This document shows, piece after piece, positions 29,874-38,398 of a DNA stretch of 64,000 bases. Numbering within the stretch: the stretch's first letter is position 1; each line of letters begins with the position of its first letter. A model generated the notes under the pieces. It was not told the DNA's origin. It was given only the letters and a program-made list of their open reading frames with translations, and ran no database searches. Both the position numbers and the translations under genes were made by a program. Location: assembly GCF_000317305.3 (NCBI RefSeq), contig NC_023036.2, positions 1,612,001 through 1,676,000 of the forward strand, written 5' to 3'. This DNA comes from Mycolicibacterium neoaurum VKM Ac-1815D (GTDB lineage: Bacteria > Actinomycetota > Actinomycetes > Mycobacteriales > Mycobacteriaceae).

Positions 29874-31364
29874 GTGAGTGCTCAAAAACCTGCCATCGCC
29901 GGCAGTTGGATCAATGGTGCAGCAATAACCACGACGGGGCCGAGCTTCGACGTCATCAACCCCGCCACCGGGGCGGTGGTCACCACATATGCCCTGGCCA
30001 CCCCCGCCGATGTGGACGCCGCGGTGGCTGCCGCGCGCGCCGCCCAACCCGCCTGGGCCGCCGCACCGCCGGTCGAGCGGGCCGGTGTGCTGGCCAAACT
30101 GGCCGAGCTGATGGATGCCGCCGCCGACACGTTCATCGCCGAAGAGGTCGCCCAATGCGGTAAGCCCGTGCGGCTGGCCACCGAGTTCGACGTCCCCGGC
30201 AGTATCGACAACATCGCCTTCTTCGCGGGTGCCGCACGCCACCTGGAGGGCAAGGCCAGTGCCGAGTATTCGGCCGACCACACCTCGACCATCCGGCGGG
30301 AGGCCGTCGGCGTCGTCGCGACGATCACGCCGTGGAACTACCCGCTGCAGATGGCGGTCTGGAAGGTCATTCCGGCGCTCGCCGCGGGCTGCGCGGTGGT
30401 CATCAAACCCGCCGAGATCACCCCGCTGACGACGCTGACGCTGGCCCGCATCGCCACCGAAGCGGGCTTGCCCGCCGGGATACTCAACGTCGTCACCGGT
30501 GCGGGTGCCGATGTCGGGACCGCGCTGGCCGGGCACCCCGATGTGGATGTGGTGACCTTCACCGGGTCGACCCCGGTGGGGCGCAAGGTGATGGCCGCCG
30601 CCGCGTTGCATGGTCATCGCACGCAGCTCGAACTCGGCGGCAAGGCGCCGTTCGTGGTGTTCGACGACGCGGACCTCGACGCGGCCATCCAGGGCGCGGT
30701 GGCCGGTGCGCTGATCAACAGCGGACAGGACTGCACAGCGGCGACCAGGGCCATCGTCGCGCGTGACCTCTACGACGATTTCGTGGCCGGTGTCGGCGAG
30801 GTGATGAGCAAGATCGTCGTCGGCGATCCGCACGACAAGGACACCGATCTGGGTCCGCTGATCACCTACGCACACCGCGAGAAGGTGGCCGCGATGGTCT
30901 CCCGTGCCCCCGATCAGGGCGGGCGCATCGTCACCGGCGGTGTCATTCCGGACCTGCCCGGTGCGTTCTACCGGCCGACGCTCATCGCCGATGTGTCGGA
31001 GGCTTGCGAGGTGTACCGCGACGAGATCTTCGGCCCGGTCCTCACCGTGCGGGCGTTCACCGATGACGACGACGCGCTGCGTCAGGCCAACGACACCGCC
31101 TACGGTCTGGCAGCCTCGGCCTGGACGCGTGACGTGTACCGGGCGCAGCGCGCCTCGCGGGAGATCAACGCCGGTTGTGTGTGGATCAACGACCACATCC
31201 CGATCATCTCCGAGATGCCGCACGGCGGTGTCGGGGCGTCCGGGTTCGGTAAAGACATGAGCCAGTACAGCTTCGAGGAATACCTGACCATCAAGCATGT
31301 GATGAGCGATATCACCGGGGTGGCCGACAAGGAGTGGCACCGGACGATCTTCGCGTCTCGGTAA
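29874..31364 (+). CDS. Aldehyde dehydrogenase, probable gamma-aminobutyraldehyde dehydrogenase
   Basis: NAD(P)-dependent dehydrogenase oxidising an aldehyde to an acid, 496 residues. Cofactor motif FTGSTPVGRKVM, general base in ELGGKAPF, catalytic Cys in NSGQDCTAATR, and PWNYPLQMAVWK all present. The residues around the Cys (SGQDCTA) and the amine-pathway neighbourhood favour gamma-aminobutyraldehyde (YdcW/PatD-like) or a betaine-aldehyde-type substrate. GTG 29874 (VSAQKP) is chosen; TTG 29865 is an alternative. It ends just before dispersed palindrome copy 2. Confidence 0.9.
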   Translation: MSAQKPAIAGSWINGAAITTTGPSFDVINPATGAVVTTYALATPADVDAAVAAARAAQPAWAAAPPVERAGVLAKLAELMDAAADTFIAEEVAQCGKPVRLATEFDVPGSIDNIAFFAGAARHLEGKASAEYSADHTSTIRREAVGVVATITPWNYPLQMAVWKVIPALAAGCAVVIKPAEITPLTTLTLARIATEAGLPAGILNVVTGAGADVGTALAGHPDVDVVTFTGSTPVGRKVMAAAALHGHRTQLELGGKAPFVVFDDADLDAAIQGAVAGALINSGQDCTAATRAIVARDLYDDFVAGVGEVMSKIVVGDPHDKDTDLGPLITYAHREKVAAMVSRAPDQGGRIVTGGVIPDLPGAFYRPTLIADVSEACEVYRDEIFGPVLTVRAFTDDDDALRQANDTAYGLAASAWTRDVYRAQRASREINAGCVWINDHIPIISEMPHGGVGASGFGKDMSQYSFEEYLTIKHVMSDITGVADKEWHRTIFASR

Positions 31365-31369
31365 GGCGC

Positions 31370-31418
31370 GGTTTGTGGAGTTTCAGCCGCCACGGTGGCG
31401 GCTGAAACTCCACAAACC
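31370..31418. repeat. Dispersed palindrome, copy 2
   Basis: Perfect 23-base inverted repeat (arms 31370-31392 and 31396-31418, loop CGG) between convergent aldehyde dehydrogenase and universal stress genes. Twenty core bases of each arm equal copy 1 (TTTGTGGAGTTTCAGCCGCC); only the outer bases and loop differ, so the two copies share origin. Confidence 0.88.
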
Positions 31419-31419
31419 A

Positions 31420-32280
31420 CTACTCGTCGCGGGGGATGACGATCACCGGGGCATCGGTACCGGCGAGGATGCGCGAGGCCGTCGAGCCGAGGAAGATCCG
31501 CTTGGGCGCGGCGAACCGGCTGGAGCCGACCACCAGGAGGTCGTCGTCATCCCAGTTGAGTTTCTTCAGTGCCGACTCCAACGTCATACCGTCGGCGACC
31601 AGCGATTCGATATCCGGCGAATCCGGCAGCGCGCGGGCGGCCACCGCCAGATTCTCCTGCGCGGCGGCAATCTGCACGGCCCGCAGTTCCTTGAGATCCT
31701 CTGCCTCGGAAAGGTTTTCAGCCGATACCAGCGACACCATCCGGATCGGCAGGTTCGCCGCGCTGGCCAGCGTGATGGCGAACGGTAGGGGATTGTCGTC
31801 GCCGGGCCTGCTCGGCACCGCTGCGGTCACCGCGGCGATGGTCTCGGGTGCGTCGTCGGCGTAGCCGCGCGGGGCGAGCGCCACCGGGATGGGCGAACTG
31901 TGCAACAGCGCGCTGGACACCGGCCCGATGACGTGACCGCCGAAGAAGCCGTCACGAGCGCCGCCGACCACGATCAGGTCGGAAGAATGGCTCTCGGCAA
32001 ACCGTAACAATTCCTCGGCAAAAGACTCTCCGACAAGGACATTGGCGTTGACCGACTTGGCCGCACCGGTCAGCGCGCCGACCGCCTTGGTGATCCACTG
32101 CTTGCCCTTTTCGAGCAGTAACTCCTGATACTGTGCGCGGCCGGGATGCCCGTCGGGCAGTTCCTCGCGCACGACGAGCACCACGTCGACATCGGCGTCG
32201 AAGGTGCGGGCCAGTGCGGCCGCCAGGGCGACACCGTCGTCGCCGGTGGGGGTGGCCAGGTAACCGACCGTCAGATGCAT
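31420..32280 (-). CDS. Universal stress protein, two UspA domains
   Basis: Tandem UspA protein of 286 residues; many such mycobacterial proteins bind ATP or cAMP and respond to starvation or hypoxia. Domain 1 spans about 1-137 and domain 2 about 145-286. ATP-loop-like motif in domain 1 is VVGGARDGFFGGHVIGPVSSALLH and in domain 2 VVGSSRFAAPKRIFLGSTASRIL, both near G-x2-G-x9-G(S/T) but with deviations. It follows the APC permease by 21 bases and is probably co-transcribed with it. Function within the amine locus is inferred. Confidence 0.88.
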   Translation of the reverse strand: MHLTVGYLATPTGDDGVALAAALARTFDADVDVVLVVREELPDGHPGRAQYQELLLEKGKQWITKAVGALTGAAKSVNANVLVGESFAEELLRFAESHSSDLIVVGGARDGFFGGHVIGPVSSALLHSSPIPVALAPRGYADDAPETIAAVTAAVPSRPGDDNPLPFAITLASAANLPIRMVSLVSAENLSEAEDLKELRAVQIAAAQENLAVAARALPDSPDIESLVADGMTLESALKKLNWDDDDLLVVGSSRFAAPKRIFLGSTASRILAGTDAPVIVIPRDE

Positions 32281-32301
32281 GGTGCTGCCTGCGCTTTCGT
32301 A

Positions 32302-33810
32302 TCAGTACACATCGGGAACCTTGACCTCGGTATCGGCGGTGAGCGTCTCGCCGCGGAAGAAGCGCTTGGTGCCGAACGCGAAGCACGCGAGCATCAGCGG
32401 TACCCCCAGGACCAGCATGCCGACGCCGAGCACGAACACCCCGCCCACCGGACCGAAGGCGGTGTAACCGTAGTCGGGGGCGATCATGTCCTTGGCGCTG
32501 ATACCGAAGGCGACCGCCATGGCCAGCCCGCCGAGAAGCGGGAAAATGCCGCGGAAGAACAGGTTTCGCGCCGAGGTGAACAGGGTCCGGCGGAAGTACC
32601 AGACACAGGCGAACGCGGTGATGCCGTAGTAGAACGCGACCGCCAGTCCCAGTGAGGCAACCGAGTCCGCCAGGGCGTTCTCCGAGAGGAATGTGAGCAC
32701 CAGATAGAAGAACAGCGCCATCGCTCCCATCACGATGGTGCCGAACGCCGGTGTCATGTACTTGGGGTGGACGCTGGCAAACCGCTTGGGCAGCGCCTCG
32801 TAGACCGCCATCGAAAGGGTGCCGCGAGCGGTCGGCAGGATGGTGGTCTGCGTCGAGGACAGCGCCGATACCGACACCGTCAGCAGCAGCAGCGAGGCCA
32901 GGACCGGACCACCCACCGGTGCGCCGAGCACGGTCAGGACATCGTCGGTGTTGTTCGGGTTGTTCAGCCCGATTCCCACCACGCTGAAACCGGCGAACGA
33001 CTGGACCGCATAGGCCACCAGCACATAGGTGCACACCAGGATCAGCGTGGTGATGACGGCAGCGATACCTGGTGTGCGGCCGGGATCCTTGGTCTCCTCG
33101 CCGACGGCCAGGCAGGCGTCCCAGCCCCAGTAGATGAAGACGCACAGGATGATCGCTGCGGCGATGGAGGAGACGTCCAGACCCGACGGCCACAGCCAGG
33201 ACAGTGCCGGGCTGACCGCCTGTGCGCCTGCGGTGTTGCCGAACACCCGGATCAGGGCCCAGATGCTGGCGACGATCAGCACGCCGAACTGGATGGCGAT
33301 GAGGACGTTCTGCATCTTCTCCGAGACGACCACTCCGCGGGCGCTGACCAACGTCATGGAGATGATGAAGAACGAACCGAGCGCGACCTTGGCGTACAAA
33401 TTGTCCGCCAGCGCGTCCTGGCCGAGGAATTTGAACAGGTAGACCGCGGCGATCTCGGCGACGTTGGCGAGGACGATGATCGCCGAGACGGCCAGCCCCC
33501 AGCCGCCGATCCAGCCGATCCACGGTCCGAAGGCCTTGGTTCCCCAGGTGAAGGTGGTGCCGCAGTCCGGAGTGTCCTGGGACAGCTCCTTGTAGGCGAA
33601 GGCCACCAGCAGCATCGGGATGAACGCCAGGACGAACATGGCTGGAGCCTTGTCGCCGACGTGAAGCACCACATATCCCAGCGTCGCCGCCAGGCTGTAG
33701 GCCGGCGCCACCGCCGCCAGCCCGATCACCACGTTGCCCACCAGACCCAGCGCGCCGGCCTGCAGACCCTTGTCCGTGGTCACCGGGGTCGGCTGTTCCG
33801 CGATTGCCAT
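32302..33810 (-). CDS. APC-superfamily amino acid/amine permease
   Basis: Twelve-helix secondary transporter of 502 residues. Helix 1 has the unwound glycine-rich pattern (GALGLVGNVVIGLAAVAPAYSLAATLG), then GTTFTWGTKAFGPWIGWIGGWGL (helices 2-3) and IYWGWDACLAVGEETKDPGRTPG (helix 6 and loop), all typical of APC transporters. Position beside aminotransferase, aldehyde dehydrogenase and Lrp genes suggests uptake of a polyamine, GABA or related compound; not proven. ATG 33810 is the family-like start (MAIAEQP). Divergent from sigJ across 115 bases. Confidence 0.88.
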   Translation of the reverse strand: MAIAEQPTPVTTDKGLQAGALGLVGNVVIGLAAVAPAYSLAATLGYVVLHVGDKAPAMFVLAFIPMLLVAFAYKELSQDTPDCGTTFTWGTKAFGPWIGWIGGWGLAVSAIIVLANVAEIAAVYLFKFLGQDALADNLYAKVALGSFFIISMTLVSARGVVVSEKMQNVLIAIQFGVLIVASIWALIRVFGNTAGAQAVSPALSWLWPSGLDVSSIAAAIILCVFIYWGWDACLAVGEETKDPGRTPGIAAVITTLILVCTYVLVAYAVQSFAGFSVVGIGLNNPNNTDDVLTVLGAPVGGPVLASLLLLTVSVSALSSTQTTILPTARGTLSMAVYEALPKRFASVHPKYMTPAFGTIVMGAMALFFYLVLTFLSENALADSVASLGLAVAFYYGITAFACVWYFRRTLFTSARNLFFRGIFPLLGGLAMAVAFGISAKDMIAPDYGYTAFGPVGGVFVLGVGMLVLGVPLMLACFAFGTKRFFRGETLTADTEVKVPDVY

Positions 33811-33925
33811 GCGCGTGAATATACGGTTTCCGTTGTCTGGAGGGGGTGATACGACGAAAAGGTTTTCATTGGGGTAACAAGGCAACGAAATCAATACATC
33901 GGCAGTCGGTTCTAGACTCGGTGCC

Positions 33926-34861
33926 ATGACGGCCGAAGCCTGGACCGCGGAGTTCGAGGAGCTGCGGCCGCATCTGCTCGCCATCGGGTACCGGTTGACC
34001 GGAACATACGCCGATGCCGAGGACATCGTCCAGGATGCGTGGCTGCGCAGGCAGCGAACCGCCGAACCCATCGCCGACTTGCGCGCCTGGCTCACCACCG
34101 TGGTCAGCCACCTGGGCCTGGACACCCTGCGCTCGGCCACCCATCGCCGGGTCAGCTATGTCGGGGAATGGCTTCCCGAACCGGTGGTCACTCCGGTGTC
34201 CGGGAACGACCCCTTGGAGCAGGTGGTGGCCGGTGAAGATGCGCGGTTCGCGGCGATGGTGGTGCTGGAGCGGCTCACCCCCGAACAACGCGTCACCTTC
34301 GTCCTGCACGACGGTTTCGGTGTGCCCTTCGACGAGATCGCTGCCGTGCTGGCCACCACCGCCGCCGCGGCCCGCCAGCTGGCGTCGCGGGCTCGCCGCG
34401 CCGTGGCGGCCGCCCCGCCGCCGGAGGACGTCGACACCCACAACGAGGTGGCCGGCCGGCTGACGGCCGCGCTCGCCGCCGGCGATCTGGACGCCGTCGT
34501 CGCGCTGCTCCATCCCGACATCACCTTCACCGGTGACGCCAATCGCCGCGCGCCGACGGCCCCGAACGTCATCCGCGGACCGCAAAAGGTGGCGCGCTTC
34601 CTGTTCGGGCTCGCGAAGCGGTACGGCCCGAACTGGCAGGCGGGCAGTCAGCCGGTGCTCATCAACGGTGAGCTCGGTACCTACACGCCCGGCGCGCCTG
34701 CCGTCGACGGCTACCCCGAGCTGATGCCGCGCATCACCGCGCTGACGATCACCGGCGGGCTCGTGGCCGCGGTCTGGGATATTGCCAACCCGGACAAGTT
34801 CACCGCGTCTCCGCTTCGCCGGCATCTGCCCACGGAACCCGGCAGGCATCCCCGGAGCTGA
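33926..34861 (+). CDS. sigJ: ECF RNA polymerase sigma factor SigJ (ECF41 type)
   Basis: Extracytoplasmic-function sigma factor of 311 residues. Region 2: LRPHLLAIGYRLTGTYADAEDIVQDAWLR; region 4: LTPEQRVTFVLHDGFGVPFDEIAAVL; and a C-terminal SnoaL-like domain (residues about 175-300; VAALLHPDITFTGD-like strands, LINGELGTYTPGAPAVDGYP) that replaces a separate anti-sigma factor in ECF41 proteins. It closely matches Mtb SigJ (Rv3328c). An AhpD-like gene overlaps its end convergently, and ECF41 genes are commonly linked to carboxymuconolactone decarboxylase/AhpD-type genes, their usual targets. Confidence 0.93.
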   Translation: MTAEAWTAEFEELRPHLLAIGYRLTGTYADAEDIVQDAWLRRQRTAEPIADLRAWLTTVVSHLGLDTLRSATHRRVSYVGEWLPEPVVTPVSGNDPLEQVVAGEDARFAAMVVLERLTPEQRVTFVLHDGFGVPFDEIAAVLATTAAAARQLASRARRAVAAAPPPEDVDTHNEVAGRLTAALAAGDLDAVVALLHPDITFTGDANRRAPTAPNVIRGPQKVARFLFGLAKRYGPNWQAGSQPVLINGELGTYTPGAPAVDGYPELMPRITALTITGGLVAAVWDIANPDKFTASPLRRHLPTEPGRHPRS

Positions 34862-35393
34862 ACCCCTGCTCGGTGATGCCCAGCGCCGAGTACATCCGGG
34901 CCCGCATATTCTCCAGGCCGATCTGGTAGGTCAGTTCGATCACCCCGGCGTCGCCGAATCTGGTGCGCAGATCGGCCACCTGCTCGTCGGTGACGATGTG
35001 CGGGTCGGTGCTCATGGCGTCGGCGTAGGCGATCGCGGCGCGCTCGTCGGCGTCGAACAGCGGCGAGGTCGCGTAGTCGTCGATGGTCGTGAGCCGCGCG
35101 ACGTCCAGACCGTCGAGGCGCTGCAGCATGGATCCGAAGTCCACACACCACGAGCACCCGATGGTGCGTGCGGTCCAGAACACCGCCAGCTCGCGGACTC
35201 CGGCGGGCACGGTATTCGACCCGGCCTGGACCAACATCTCGTGGACGCCGTTGGCCACGAGCAGCCGCCGGTGGTGGGCGGCGACAGTGAACGGTTGCGG
35301 GACTTCGCCGAACTTCCGTTTGGCGATGCGGTAGAGCATCCGGGTGAACAGTCCGGCGTCGGCGGGGTGCAGGGCAGCGATTCTGGGCGTCAT
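34800..35393 (-). CDS. Carboxymuconolactone decarboxylase/AhpD-like protein
   Basis: All-helical CMD-fold protein of 197 residues. The redox motif CSWC is in FWTARTIGCSWCVDFGSM (around residue 85); the histidine that follows the CxxC motif by three residues in AhpD is replaced by Gly, so the proton relay may differ. EMLVQAGSNTVPAG and VELTYQIGLENMRARMY are other family helices. Its 3' end overlaps the last 62 bases of sigJ antisense. As a probable SigJ target it may act in redox defence; activity unproven. Confidence 0.84.
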   Translation of the reverse strand: MTPRIAALHPADAGLFTRMLYRIAKRKFGEVPQPFTVAAHHRRLLVANGVHEMLVQAGSNTVPAGVRELAVFWTARTIGCSWCVDFGSMLQRLDGLDVARLTTIDDYATSPLFDADERAAIAYADAMSTDPHIVTDEQVADLRTRFGDAGVIELTYQIGLENMRARMYSALGITEQGFSSGDACRVPWADAGEAETR

Positions 35394-35471
35394 ACCCGTC
35401 AGACGACACGGCGGGTCGATTTGTGACCGAGGTGCTAGTTCGAAACGGGTGCGTGCGGGTAGAGATGAAGC

Positions 35472-36578
35472 GTGACTGACATGCTGCCGAGCCGGGGCTC
35501 GGTGTTCGGTGCCCACCTTCGATCGGCCGCGACGGTCTCCGTCCAGATTGTCGCGGTGTCGGCGGCCCTGTGGATCCTGGCCTGGGTGGTCGGCGAGGCG
35601 TGGGTGATCATCCTGCCGGTCGCGCTGGCCGTGGTGGTCTGCACCGTGCTGTGGCCGCCGGTGCGCTGGATGCGGTCCAAGGGCGTCCCGCCCGCGGCGG
35701 CGGCGCTGCTGATGCTCTTGGTGGCGATCGGGGTGATCGCGGGCATGATCGCGGCGGTGGCGCCCGCGATCGTCGAGCAGTCGACCGAACTGGCCGAGCA
35801 GGCAACCGCCGGTGTGGTCCAGGTCCGGGACTGGTTGGGCGGCCCGCCGCTCAATATCAGCGAGGCGCAACTGGATTCGGCTGTCACCGCGATCAACGAC
35901 CAGTTGAACTCCAGCAGCAGCCAGATCGCGAGCGGCGTGTTCACCGGCGTCGGTGCGGCCACCTCGGCGTTGGTGACCCTGTTCACCACCATCGTGGTGT
36001 TGTTCTTCCTGCTCAAGGATGGCCCGCGATTCATCCCGTGGCTGCGGCGCTCGGTCGGGCATCCCGGCGCGCGGCATCTGGCCGAGGTGCTGGCACGGAT
36101 TTGGGACACATTGGGCGGGTTCATCCGCACCCAGGCGCTGGTGAGCCTGGTGGACGCCGTGCTGATCGGGGTCGGCCTGGTGATCCTGGGCGTGCCGCTG
36201 GCCTACGCCTTGGCCATCATCACCTTCATCGGCGGATTCGTACCGATCGTGGGTGCCTTCGTCGCGGGCGGCCTGGCCGTCCTGATCGCGTTGGTCGCCA
36301 ACGGGCCGATCAACGCGCTGCTGGTGCTCGGCGTCATCATCGCGGTGCAGCAGCTGGAGGGCAACGTGCTGCAGCCGTGGCTGCAGTCGAAGTCGATGAA
36401 GCTGCACGCGGTGATCGTGCTGCTGGCGGTGACCCTCGGGGCATCGACGTTCGGTGTCATCGGCGCGTTCCTGGCGGTGCCGGTGGCCGCGGCGGTCGCG
36501 GTGATCATCAGGTACTACGACGAGCAGGTGGCCGAGATGGCGGGGGAGAACATCGGGCCGGAGCCCCCGCCCGAGTAG
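35472..36578 (+). CDS. AI-2E family transporter (YdiK/PerM type)
   Basis: Membrane protein of 368 residues with about eight helices in the PerM/TqsA family; members export AI-2 or act as Na+/H+ antiporters, and the substrate here is unknown. Visible are an N-terminal pair of helices (SVQIVAVSAALWILAWVVGEAWVIILPVALAVVVCTVLW), a long central extracytoplasmic helix region (residues about 95-165) and the conserved C-terminal block: PLAYALAIITFIGGFVPIVGAFVAG, and EGNVLQPWLQSKSMKLH. Starts at GTG 35472. Bounded downstream by the stem-loop of the AbiEi/DUF559 cassette. Confidence 0.85.
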   Translation: MTDMLPSRGSVFGAHLRSAATVSVQIVAVSAALWILAWVVGEAWVIILPVALAVVVCTVLWPPVRWMRSKGVPPAAAALLMLLVAIGVIAGMIAAVAPAIVEQSTELAEQATAGVVQVRDWLGGPPLNISEAQLDSAVTAINDQLNSSSSQIASGVFTGVGAATSALVTLFTTIVVLFFLLKDGPRFIPWLRRSVGHPGARHLAEVLARIWDTLGGFIRTQALVSLVDAVLIGVGLVILGVPLAYALAIITFIGGFVPIVGAFVAGGLAVLIALVANGPINALLVLGVIIAVQQLEGNVLQPWLQSKSMKLHAVIVLLAVTLGASTFGVIGAFLAVPVAAAVAVIIRYYDEQVAEMAGENIGPEPPPE

Positions 36579-36596
36579 CGCCGAGTGTGAGTCCTG

Positions 36597-36654
36597 CCAA
36601 TCTGAAGTAGATGGCGCGATTGGCCTGATTTTTCGCCAACTGGTTCAGATTCGG
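36597..36654. repeat. Cassette-flanking stem-loop, upstream copy
   Basis: Imperfect inverted repeat: left arm CCAATCTGAAGTAGATGGCG (36597-36616), right arm 36634-36654, 17 of 20 positions paired with one bulge. Bases 36610-36654 align without gaps to 37563-37607 downstream of the next gene at 33 of 45 positions, so the DUF559-like gene is enclosed by two related stem-loops. Confidence 0.7.
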
Positions 36655-36696
36655 TAGAGGTGGAACCTGCGAACGTTTCGCTGCGTCTGGATCCAT

Positions 36697-37596
36697 ATGG
36701 TGTTTCTTGGTTCGGAGGCGCTGGCGGCCGGGGCGGTCACCCGGCATCAGCTTTCCCATCACCACGAGATGTTGCACCGTGACGTGTACGTTGCCCGCGG
36801 CTTCGAACTGACCCCGGTCGACAAAGCACGCGCGGCGTGGCTCTGGTCGCGACGCCGGGGTGTGGCAGCTGGGCTGTCTGCGGCAGCGCTGCACGGCTGC
36901 AAGTGGATCGACGCCGCCGAGCCGGCCGAACTCAATCAGCGCAGCCAGCACAAGGTGGCTGGCATCGTGCTGCATTGTGAGCGACTGGACGCAGCCGAGA
37001 TCAGCGTCGTCCAGGGCATACCTGCGACGACGCCGGCCCGGACCGCGTTCGACCTCGGGCGTCGACGTGGCCCGGTGAGTGCTGTGCTGCGGGTCGACGC
37101 GTTACTACAGGCAACGAAGCTCGCTCTCACGGACGTGCATGCGCTCATCGGTTCGCATGGCGGCGCCCGCGGAGTCGTCCAACTCCGGTACGTGCTCGCA
37201 CTCGCCGATGACGGGGCCGAGTCGCCACAGGAGACCCGGTTGCGCTTGGTTCTGACGAAGGCAGGGATGCGACCGTCGCGAACCCAGATCGAGGTGTACG
37301 ACGAATACCGCTTCATCGGACGCCTCGACATGGGGTGGCCCGAGTGGAAGGTCGGCGTCCAGTACGACGGTGCACAGCATTGGACCGATCCCAGGCAGCG
37401 CGCGTGGGACATCGAACAGGATTCGCGGTACCGGGAACTGGGGTGGCGGATCATCCGGGTGGACGCCGATCTACTCCGCCGCCGTCAACAGACGATAACC
37501 CGCCGCGTGCGAGCAGATTTGGATGCCGCCGGTGCACCCGAACAGCTGCCCAACATGAAAAAGATGGCGAGATTTCTGGGAAATCTCGCCATCTAG
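36697..37596 (+). CDS. AbiEi/DUF559-like protein with restriction-endonuclease-type fold
   Basis: Protein of 299 residues of a family found in many copies in mycobacteria. N-terminal part (1-70) resembles the AbiEi antitoxin winged helix (GAVTRHQLSHHHEMLHRDVY, then GLSAAALHG). The C-terminal half is DUF559/Vsr-like: ESPQETRLRLVLTKAG, IGRLDMGWPEWKVGVQYDGAQHWTD and ERGWR-like RELGWRIIRVDADLL. In this fold D211 and the residue at 222 would be metal ligands; 222 is Gln where Glu is usual, so catalysis may be lost. No partner toxin gene is adjacent. The final codons and stop form part of a stem-loop. Accessory gene; role unknown, defence or TA-related suggested. Confidence 0.75.
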   Translation: MVFLGSEALAAGAVTRHQLSHHHEMLHRDVYVARGFELTPVDKARAAWLWSRRRGVAAGLSAAALHGCKWIDAAEPAELNQRSQHKVAGIVLHCERLDAAEISVVQGIPATTPARTAFDLGRRRGPVSAVLRVDALLQATKLALTDVHALIGSHGGARGVVQLRYVLALADDGAESPQETRLRLVLTKAGMRPSRTQIEVYDEYRFIGRLDMGWPEWKVGVQYDGAQHWTDPRQRAWDIEQDSRYRELGWRIIRVDADLLRRRQQTITRRVRADLDAAGAPEQLPNMKKMARFLGNLAI

Positions 37597-37607
37597 TTCA
37601 GACTCGG
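37549..37607. repeat. Cassette-flanking stem-loop, downstream copy (overlaps gene end)
   Basis: Inner stem AGATGGCGAGATTT (37562-37575) pairs perfectly with 37581-37594 around a 5-base loop; outer bases extend to 37549-37607 with mismatches, 21 of 27 positions pairing overall. The stop codon TAG (37594-37596) lies in the right arm. It faces the end of sdhB and probably terminates both genes. Confidence 0.8.
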
Positions 37608-37618
37608 GGCGGAAAAAC

Positions 37619-38398
37619 CTAGCGCGCGAACATCAGGGCGCGCTTGACCTCTTGGATCGCCTGGGTGACCTGGATGCCACGTGGGCAGGCCTCGGTGCAG
37701 TTGAAGGTGGTGCGGCAGCGCCACACACCGTCGACCTCGTTGAGGATGTCGAGGCGCTCGGCGGCACCCTCGTCGCGCGAGTCGAAGATGAAGCGGTGCG
37801 CGTTGACGATCGCGGCGGGTCCGAAGTAGGACCCCTCGCTCCAGTACACCGGGCACGAGGTGGTGCAGCACGCGCACAGGATGCACTTGGTGGTGTCGTC
37901 GAAGCGGGCGCGGTCGGTCGCGCTCTGGACGCGCTCCTTGGTGGGGGCGTTGCCGCTGGTGATCAGGAACGGCTTCACCGCGCGGTAGGCGTCGAAGAAG
38001 GGCTCCATGTTCACGATCAGATCCTTTTCCACGGGCAGCCCGCGGATCGGCTCGATGGTGATGGTCAGCGCTTTGGAAGCCTTCTTGGGCAGCAGGTCCC
38101 GCATCAGCACCTTGCACGCCAACCGGTTCACCCCGTTGATACGCATGGCATCCGAGCCGCACACCCCGTGCGCGCAGGACCTGCGGAACGTCAGTGTGCC
38201 GTCGAGGTACCACTTCACGTAGTGCAGCAGGTTCAGCAGCCGGTCACTCGGCAGGCACGGGACCCGGAAGCTCTGGTAGCCGGCCTCGTCGGGGGCATCC
38301 GGGTTGAACCGGGCGATCTTCAGCGTGACCATCACCGCGCCGTCGGGGACGGGCGGCAGCTCGGGGCTCTTGGTGTCGGGTTCAATGACAGCAGTCAT
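37619..38398 (-). CDS. sdhB: Succinate dehydrogenase iron-sulfur subunit
   Basis: Electron-transfer subunit of respiratory complex II, 259 residues, on the cytoplasmic face. The 2Fe-2S ligands lie in RRSCAHGVCGSDAMRING and LAC; the 4Fe-4S motif is CILCACCTTSCPVYW; the 3Fe-4S/4Fe-4S cluster region is CRTTFNCTEACPRGI. All cysteines are present. Its ATG shares one base with the sdhA stop (TGATG). Last gene of the sdhCDAB operon. Mtb Rv3319. Confidence 0.96.
   Translation of the reverse strand: MTAVIEPDTKSPELPPVPDGAVMVTLKIARFNPDAPDEAGYQSFRVPCLPSDRLLNLLHYVKWYLDGTLTFRRSCAHGVCGSDAMRINGVNRLACKVLMRDLLPKKASKALTITIEPIRGLPVEKDLIVNMEPFFDAYRAVKPFLITSGNAPTKERVQSATDRARFDDTTKCILCACCTTSCPVYWSEGSYFGPAAIVNAHRFIFDSRDEGAAERLDILNEVDGVWRCRTTFNCTEACPRGIQVTQAIQEVKRALMFAR

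Noticed and set aside
36508..36975. Minus-strand frame across the cassette stem-loop and DUF559 gene start
   Set aside because: Runs through the palindrome and antisense to the conserved gene; no motif.
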